This document shows, piece by piece, positions 6,187 through 10,224 of a stretch of 10,224 nt of DNA. Position 1 is the first letter of the stretch. Each line of letters begins with the position of its first letter. Origin of the DNA: CAZCWX01 sp964502465. GTDB taxonomy: Bacteria; Desulfobacterota; Binatia; Bin18. The notes beneath the pieces were generated by a model. The model saw nothing but the letters and a program-made list of their open reading frames with translations. It was not told the DNA's origin and made no database searches. Location of the stretch: positions 1-10,224 of the forward strand of contig CAZCWX010000240.1 of the NCBI GenBank assembly GCA_964502465.1, read 5' to 3'. A program made the position numbers and the translations under genes.

Positions 6187-7506
6187 TCAGCAGCCACCAC
6201 GACGAAGAGGCGCGCTGCTGCAGCCGTCGCCTCCAGTCACAGCCCTGGAATGACCTTCTCTGAACACAACACGTAACAAACCATCGATAAGATGCTGGGG
6301 AAGTGGAGCACGCACCACCGTCTGGGTGCCCGGGTCAGGCACAATCCAGACCAACGTCTGATCACTGTAGGCTAATTTTCTCTGTTCCCCGTCCGGCGCT
6401 GTGCTGTAGAACTCGAAGTACAGCCGCACTTCGTTCTCATACAAACCAGCAAGGTACATAGAGGCCGACACGGTCTCGAACGGCATGGCCTCTTGTAAAT
6501 GTTCCATCCGCGCGTCGATACAATACAATTCTCCACTTCTCCCCTGATTCTCGTAATACACTGGCATTAGTTGATACAAGTACTGATCTCGTACCTGGCC
6601 GGACCAGACATAGTAGTTCGTGTAATAGATATTGCCGATCAGGTTGGCCTGCTCCAGGGAGGTTTCAAACTGGCGGGTCCAGAGCAACGGCAGTCCCAAA
6701 CGCGGTCCAGCCGGCGCGTGATACAACAGTTTCCCCGCTGCATGCTCCCATAAGATGCTTTGCACAACAGCTCCGTCATCGCTCCCAGTCTCGTGCATCC
6801 CCAGGTTACACAAGAAAGTCAGAAAATATGCTGGGATTGGAGCGACCTCAGCTGTGCCACGGCCCGTGATCCGCACCCAGGTGACCTCGACCTCACTGGC
6901 AGCGATCCGTTCGGAGCGCCCGTCCGGCAATATCTTCATCCAGTCGAACGCCATCACCATAAACGACCGATCATAAGCCGAGCGCGTTGATAGCCATTGG
7001 CGTCCTTCAATGATATCCATCGCCTGTGTTGTGCCACACATCCGGATGGAAGACCGATTGGTGACCGCGCCAAAGCCCTCCGCGAAACTGCTGAGGAGTT
7101 GACGCTGGATCGGTTCGAGGACGATTTCGCGGAATTTTCCCATCCACGACGCGATCACAGAAATCGGCATGTTCCCCGTGAGACTGCAGATCTCTTTGAA
7201 CGAGAGCGGAAAGGTGAAGCCCGCGTCGTGCGCATCAAGCCAGCGGTAGGCTTCATGATTCCCGCCGATGAAGAGTGTCGGAACAGGAGCCTGCCCCCGT
7301 GTCACAAGTTCAGGGAATTGTCCCAAAACCCGATATTTCTCAGGCCCAGTTTTGGAAGCCACGTCGGCCATATCACGGTGGGTCTCGAAATCACCGACCT
7401 GCAACACCAGATCAATCGGACGCTGATACTGCGCCACGCGCTGGTACATCTCGATCTGTCGGCCATGAACATCACCAAAGACAGCGACAGTTAAGCTCTG
7501 CTCCAT
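6187..7506 (-). CDS. Fusion: truncated Dbr1-like metallophosphoesterase plus two tandem CalE7/DynE7-like hotdog domains
   Basis: The product is 439 aa. Residues about 4-92 match the N-terminal part of lariat-debranching-type phosphoesterases: GDVHG (11-15), GDFE (38-41), PEKYR (55-59) and PTLFIGGNHEA (76-86). The C-terminal metal-binding histidines of that fold are absent. From about residue 95 the sequence changes to hotdog-like domains, about 97-235 and 275-415. Both carry LxGN-x8-W-x-G-x2-R-(E/D)-x2-L with identical spacing (109-130 and 289-310). The second strongly resembles enediyne thioesterases and keeps N288, Y298 and R306, equivalent to CalE7 Asn19, Tyr29 and Arg37 as I recall them. 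The first has Ser and Ile at two of these. The substrate is unknown, probably an acyl thioester. ATG 7506 follows GGGGGTGA; an ATG at 7521 would add five residues without a ribosome site. The tail after residue 415 is Cys/Arg/Gly-rich and unlike either domain. Confidence 0.78.
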   Translation of the reverse strand: MEQSLTVAVFGDVHGRQIEMYQRVAQYQRPIDLVLQVGDFETHRDMADVASKTGPEKYRVLGQFPELVTRGQAPVPTLFIGGNHEAYRWLDAHDAGFTFPLSFKEICSLTGNMPISVIASWMGKFREIVLEPIQRQLLSSFAEGFGAVTNRSSIRMCGTTQAMDIIEGRQWLSTRSAYDRSFMVMAFDWMKILPDGRSERIAASEVEVTWVRITGRGTAEVAPIPAYFLTFLCNLGMHETGSDDGAVVQSILWEHAAGKLLYHAPAGPRLGLPLLWTRQFETSLEQANLIGNIYYTNYYVWSGQVRDQYLYQLMPVYYENQGRSGELYCIDARMEHLQEAMPFETVSASMYLAGLYENEVRLYFEFYSTAPDGEQRKLAYSDQTLVWIVPDPGTQTVVRAPLPQHLIDGLLRVVFREGHSRAVTGGDGCSSAPLRRGGC

Positions 7507-7591
7507 GTCTTCACCCCCCATCGACAGCGGACCTCACAGATCAGTTCCGGCTATCAATACGACGAGAATGGGTTTGCACAAAGAATTTCAG

Positions 7592-8095
7592 CTAGTAATG
7601 CGCGTGTGGCTGATACGTCTGCGTGCCATAAAACGGGAGAATCGTAGTGCCCGGCACTTCTGTCGCAACCTCATAACTGCCGACCACGAGCGCCACAGCA
7701 AAAGACTGACGGTTCGGCACCTCCACCGTACGGCAGATAGGTCCGTTAAAATGGACGCGGAGCAGGTGGCCAGTATAGTTCTCGATCGTCATGCCTTTCC
7801 CGGGGGCCCCGCTCGTATACACCATCTGTGGCGGCGGCATCGGCACGTGTGGTCCCTGGCGAATCCGCGTGATGGCCTCTATTGGGCTCTCAGCGTGACT
7901 GGCCACGGGAGACAAAAGAATGAGGAAAACTGCGGAGATAATCACCAGGATAAACAGGACACGTAGAGAAACGGTGCTCCGTTGGCCGAGAGGAGTACTG
8001 AAGTGGTGACTGTACATATGTGCGTACGAAGCAAGCATGTCAGTGCACCGGGAGTGGGGATCCAGCAGCCGTGAGCGAGTGAGAAACCCGAACAT
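7592..8095 (-). CDS. Membrane-anchored or secreted protein of unknown function
   Basis: The 167-aa product has an unusually long N-terminal region (about 43 residues, several Arg and His) before one strong hydrophobic segment, about 44-64 (VLFILVIISAVFLILLSP), followed by VASHAES, which resembles a signal-peptidase site. It could be an N-anchored protein or a secreted one with an over-long leader. The C-terminal ~75 residues look like a small beta-sandwich: MTIENYTGHLLRVHFNGP, TVEVPNRQSFAVALVVGSYEV, then LPFYGTQTYQPHAHY at the end. I have an impression of similar short extracytoplasmic proteins but no family name. The ATG has AAAGGAG 8 bases upstream; internal ATGs at residues 20 and 27 are possible but lack comparable sites. 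It precedes the fusion gene by 85 bases on the same strand, so the two may be co-transcribed. Confidence 0.72.
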   Translation of the reverse strand: MFGFLTRSRLLDPHSRCTDMLASYAHMYSHHFSTPLGQRSTVSLRVLFILVIISAVFLILLSPVASHAESPIEAITRIRQGPHVPMPPPQMVYTSGAPGKGMTIENYTGHLLRVHFNGPICRTVEVPNRQSFAVALVVGSYEVATEVPGTTILPFYGTQTYQPHAHY

Positions 8096-8242
8096 AGTCT
8101 GTGCTCCTTTCTGTCATTCCTACGAGCACGTGCACCTGTCGCGGCATTTTCTCGCAAGCGGGCAGCGATTGCTGTGCTTGGCTGCACGCCGCTGCGGTAA
8201 TGAAAAGATGAGACGTGCGCCTCTACTGGGGTGTCGCTCAGG

Positions 8243-8296
8243 TGTGGTGCCGCCGTCTCGGCGGCCTCAGGCAGCAGGCGGGACGCCTGCACCACA
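8243..8296. repeat. Paired-hairpin dispersed repeat, copy 2 (REP/BIME-like)
   Basis: The outer arms TGTGGTGC (8243-8250) and GCACCACA (8289-8296) enclose two 7-bp hairpins: GCCGCCG-TCT-CGGCGGC (8249-8265) and GCAGGCG-GGA-CGCCTGC (8274-8290), separated by 8 bases. The order, loops (TCT then GGA) and outer arms match copy 1 at 1561-1616, while the stems differ in sequence but stay paired. It lies about 58 bases past the premature end of the PIN toxin remnant and upstream of the 167-aa gene. Confidence 0.8.
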
Positions 8297-8353
8297 AGAT
8301 TGTCACGAGACCTGGACGGCTGACTCAGAACCTGTCATGCGCCCGTTATTCAT

Positions 8354-8479
8354 TCACCGTTGGTCGCGCCACAATCGGACGATTCGTGCATGAGCAGACT
8401 GGGGGGATCGGCTAAGGTAATAGCCGACGAGGACGTTTGTATCGAGTACGACGGCAATCCGCTCCTTACGAGGCGGCAC
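8354..8479 (-). pseudogene. Truncated PIN-domain (VapC-like) toxin
   Basis: A GTG (8479-8477), overlapping the end of the antitoxin gene by 14 bases in another frame, opens a 41-codon frame: MPPRKERIAVVLDTNVLVGY, then YLSRSPQSAHARIVRLWRDQR and TGA. AVVLDTNVLV is the first strand of PIN ribonucleases with the first catalytic Asp (D13). PIN toxins are typically 130-150 aa, so the other acidic residues and about 70% of the domain are absent. I read the other two frames past the stop and saw no continuation, which argues for a deletion rather than a point frameshift. The overlapping antitoxin-toxin arrangement supports it having been a working operon. The paired-hairpin repeat begins 58 bases further on. 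Confidence 0.68.
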
Positions 8480-8714
8480 GCCGTTCTCTCTCTTCTTGGC
8501 GATACCGACGGACGATTTCTACCGCATCCTCTTCACGACAACCGCTGCGCTGAGCGTCGTGTCGCATCTCTTCGTCAAGTCGCTGGTCTTCCCAGCTTTC
8601 TAAGCGCTCGCGCATGTATTCAGTCAGCAAGCGCACTGGACTACGTCCTCGCTGACGTGCTGCTTTCTGGAATTGGTCCCAGAAAGGTAACGCTGAAAGA
8701 GAATCTTTAGCCAT
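8466..8714 (-). CDS. Antitoxin-like protein of a PIN toxin-antitoxin pair
   Basis: The 82-aa highly charged product has no membrane segment. An N-terminal helical part (FWDQFQKAARQRGRSPVRLL, 11-30) is followed by TEYMRERLESWEDQRLDEEM and then SGCREEDAVEIVRRYRQEE (57-75). The EEDAVE-(I/L)-VR-x-YRQE ending is one I associate with small proteins encoded directly before PIN toxins. Its 3' end overlaps the PIN frame by 14 bases. In such pairs the antitoxin neutralises the RNase and represses its own promoter. The toxin here is truncated, so this would be an orphan antitoxin, perhaps acting on homologous toxins elsewhere. The ATG has AGAGGAAA (8728-8721) about 7 bases upstream. Confidence 0.75.
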   Translation of the reverse strand: MAKDSLSALPFWDQFQKAARQRGRSPVRLLTEYMRERLESWEDQRLDEEMRHDAQRSGCREEDAVEIVRRYRQEERERRAAS

Positions 8715-8951
8715 GGGCTCTTTCCTCTGTCATATATCTGCTAGCCTGTGCCTACTCAACGGTTGTTTTGATACTGTAGCGCTCCTGTGGTGTGGCGGCA
8801 AGGGATAAGCAGGAAGAGACTCTCTTGACTGCAAGAGCGGTCTAAGAGGTGCTTTTTGGAAAAAAGGACTTCCATCATCTGGGAAGTCAGTATCATTCCT
8901 GAGGAACAGAATCAGTTAGACAAAACCGAGGCCAAACAGGCCATCACTCTG

Positions 8952-9000
8952 GCCCCTTCGATAAGCTCAGAACAGGCATCTCCCGCACGTGGGAAGGGGC
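8952..9000. repeat. Inverted-arm segment resembling the widespread CCTTCGACAAGCTCAGG dispersed repeat
   Basis: GCCCCTTC (8952-8959) and GAAGGGGC (8993-9000) are perfect 8-bp inverted arms around 33 bases. The left half (CCCCTTCGATAAGCTCAGAA) is a variant of a short repeat found scattered in many bacterial genomes, familiar in spurious translations as PVLSLSKG. Recognition of that repeat is from memory; only one copy is in the window. Confidence 0.45.
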
Positions 9001-9039
9001 GAAAACTGTCGATTCCCCGAGCGCTATTGATTTCATCTG

Positions 9040-9058
9040 GTGAATGACAATCATTCAC
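9040..9058. promoter_or_regulatory. Fur-box-like perfect palindrome
   Basis: GTGAATGA-CAA-TCATTCAC has perfect 8-base arms. Against the 19-base Fur consensus GATAATGATAATCATTATC it matches at 14 of 19 positions, including 12 of 13 in the core. No gene start lies close downstream on either strand, so the role is unclear. It could instead be a simple hairpin; no T-run follows it. Confidence 0.35.
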
Positions 9059-9127
9059 AACGTGAAAAAAGAAGCGTATCTGCAGAGATCTGAGCGAGAC
9101 GAAGGTGAGCAGGTACGAAGAGCCACG

Positions 9128-10189
9128 TCATCGCCGCTGAAACAGATAGTGAGACACCCACCACTCCTGTCCACGCCGGTAACCAAACAACTCGGCGCAG
9201 GCCAGGAAAAAGAGACGCCAGCGGACCAACCATCGCTCTGCGTCCACCGCACCATATATCTCCGCAAGAAGCGGCAGGATCTCTGATCGGTGGGTATCGA
9301 GATTGGTCAGCCAGGCTTCTGCGGTCCGCGCGTAGTGCCTGCCGTTGATCCGCCACTGCTCCTCTAGCACGACGTCCTGCTGAAAATACAGCAACAGCTC
9401 ATCAGAAGGCATAATCCCACCGGTAAAGAAGTACCGTCCCATCCAGTTGTCATCGCCTTCGGTCTCAAACGGATAGGCATATTCGCGATGACAAAAAATA
9501 TGGACAAGGAGTTTCCCGTCCAGCTTGAGCCAGGTGGCGATACGTGCCAGGAGGTGTTCGTAGTTGCGCATGTGCTCGAACATCTCCACCGAAATCACCC
9601 GATCAAAGCGCTGGTCAGTGGAGAAGTCATTCATATCCGCGGTCACAACCTGGAGGTTAGTGATCCGTCGCCGCACACACTCGGCCTCGATAAATTCCCT
9701 CTGCAGTCGGGAGTTCGATACGGCAAGCAGGTGACTGTAGGGATAACGCTCAGCGATCCACAAGGAGAGCGATCCCCAGCCACAGCCAAGTTCCAGCACC
9801 TCCATGTCATCATAGAACTGCGCGCGCTGGCAGGTGAGGTCGAGCATCGCTTCTTCCGCTGCGTCGAGGGTGGTGACTCCAGGTGGCCAGTAACATCCGC
9901 TGTACTTGAGACGTTTGCCGAGGACACGTTGAAAGAAAGCCGGAGGCAGCTCATAGTGCTGCTCATTGGCTTTTTCTGGTTGCAGGGCGATCGGACTGCG
10001 ACGGAGCTGCGCGATGCATTGTTGCAGGTGCTGACGCGGAGATGGTTCCTCTCGTCTCGGATTCTGATCGGCCCCTCCATGCGTATGCTGCTCCTGGCGC
10101 AACCGCAAAGCGAGGAGCTGCCGGATCCCCCACCGGGTGAGCCAATCAGGCACGAGGCCTCTCTCCACCAGTTCAAGGGCAGGGTTCAC
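9128..10189 (-). CDS. Cyclopropane-fatty-acid-synthase-type SAM-dependent methyltransferase
   Basis: The 353-aa product belongs to the CFA/mycolic-acid/coclaurine-N-methyltransferase superfamily, whose members move a methyl(ene) group from SAM to unsaturated acyl chains or amines. After a variable N-terminus with a polar stretch at about 31-56 come NEQHYELPPAFF (75-86), YSGCYWPPGVTTL (96-108), the SAM loop ELGCGWGS (133-140), VISVEMFEHMRNYEHLL (198-214) and HIFCHREYAYPFE (230-242). GDDNWMGRYFFTGGIMPSDE (245-264) is typical of the coclaurine-like branch rather than classic E. coli Cfa. Relatives occur in light- or singlet-oxygen-induced clusters and in furan-fatty-acid synthesis, so a membrane-lipid role is plausible but unproven. 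The start is GTG with AAAAGGAG (10202-10195) 5 bases upstream; an overlapping ATG at 10191 is out of frame. Confidence 0.9.
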   Translation of the reverse strand: MNPALELVERGLVPDWLTRWGIRQLLALRLRQEQHTHGGADQNPRREEPSPRQHLQQCIAQLRRSPIALQPEKANEQHYELPPAFFQRVLGKRLKYSGCYWPPGVTTLDAAEEAMLDLTCQRAQFYDDMEVLELGCGWGSLSLWIAERYPYSHLLAVSNSRLQREFIEAECVRRRITNLQVVTADMNDFSTDQRFDRVISVEMFEHMRNYEHLLARIATWLKLDGKLLVHIFCHREYAYPFETEGDDNWMGRYFFTGGIMPSDELLLYFQQDVVLEEQWRINGRHYARTAEAWLTNLDTHRSEILPLLAEIYGAVDAERWLVRWRLFFLACAELFGYRRGQEWWVSHYLFQRR

Positions 10190-10224
10190 ATCCTCTCCTT
10201 TTCAACATCCGGTCAGATACCATT

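Larger units (their letters stand above)
8715..9127. other. Non-coding stretch between the antitoxin and the methyltransferase gene
   Basis: No open frame here has both a ribosome site and a recognisable product. It holds a dispersed-repeat-like segment with inverted arms (8952-9000) and a Fur-box-like palindrome (9040-9058). No clear terminator follows the methyltransferase stop at 9128. The stretch looks like a decayed accessory region. Confidence 0.6.

Noticed and set aside
7942..8295. 117-codon minus-strand frame overlapping the 167-aa gene
   Set aside because: It begins in repeat copy 2 and overlaps, in another frame, a gene with a good ribosome site and a clear hydrophobic segment.
8731..8759. 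Antitoxin promoter TTGAGT-N17-TATATG on the minus strand
   Set aside because: The spacing is good, but the implied start of transcription (about 8724) would cut into the ribosome site at 8728-8721.
8945..9036. 30-codon minus-strand frame MKSIALGESTVF...
   Set aside because: There is no ribosome site, and its second half is the translated dispersed repeat (PVLSLSKG), a common artefact.
8856..9047. 63-codon plus-strand frame in the gene-free stretch
   Set aside because: There is no Shine-Dalgarno sequence, the composition is unlike a protein, and it crosses the inverted-arm segment and part of the Fur-like palindrome.
10202..10224. End of a further minus-strand gene (..WYLTGC then TGA)
   Set aside because: Only about six codons are visible, other frames are open too, and nothing identifies a product.
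1..10224. CRISPR array, tRNA, rRNA, integrase or transposase
   Set aside because: I saw no regularly spaced direct repeats, no tRNA-like cloverleaf and no recombinase domain in any frame.

Overview
The window looks like chromosomal DNA of a Gram-negative bacterium of moderate to high GC. HtpX, a lipobox (LTGC) lipoprotein, secretory signal peptides and strong AGGAGG ribosome sites all fit this. No rRNA or core phylogenetic marker is present, so I do not name a lineage. A deltaproteobacterial or Tectomicrobia-like uncultured lineage is only an impression from the gene families and repeats. Apart from htpX, every gene is on the minus strand.

Left part (1-2500): the 5' end of an acetylornithine-type aminotransferase runs off the left edge and is divergent from the membrane protease gene htpX. 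htpX converges on a secreted protein with two DUF3011 modules, and a paired-hairpin dispersed repeat lies between the two.

Centre (2488-6115, reading right to left): one probable operon starts at a good sigma70-type promoter (6115-6087) whose -35 box overlaps a perfect 12-bp palindrome. It encodes a 158-aa protein of unknown function, a MerR-type regulator with an intact cobalamin-binding signature (CarH/LitR type, the B12-dependent light sensors), a small ankyrin lipoprotein that overlaps it by ATGA, a 32-codon remnant of a DNA photolyase gene, and a YbjT-like SDR oxidoreductase with a DUF2867-type C-terminus. Photolyase and SDR genes are familiar company for such regulators, so this is best read as a light-response module that has lost its photolyase.

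Right part (6187-10224): an unusual fusion joins the N-terminal half of a lariat-debranching-like metallophosphoesterase to two tandem hotdog domains of the enediyne-thioesterase (CalE7/DynE7) type. Then come a small membrane-anchored or secreted protein, a second copy of the paired-hairpin repeat, a degraded toxin-antitoxin pair (intact antitoxin, PIN toxin cut to 41 codons), about 400 bases of non-coding DNA with a Fur-box-like palindrome, and a cyclopropane-fatty-acid-synthase-type methyltransferase.

Most notable: the phosphoesterase/double-hotdog fusion, the photolyase remnant inside a B12-photoreceptor operon, and the two repeats whose hairpin stems differ by compensating changes while their loops are invariant.
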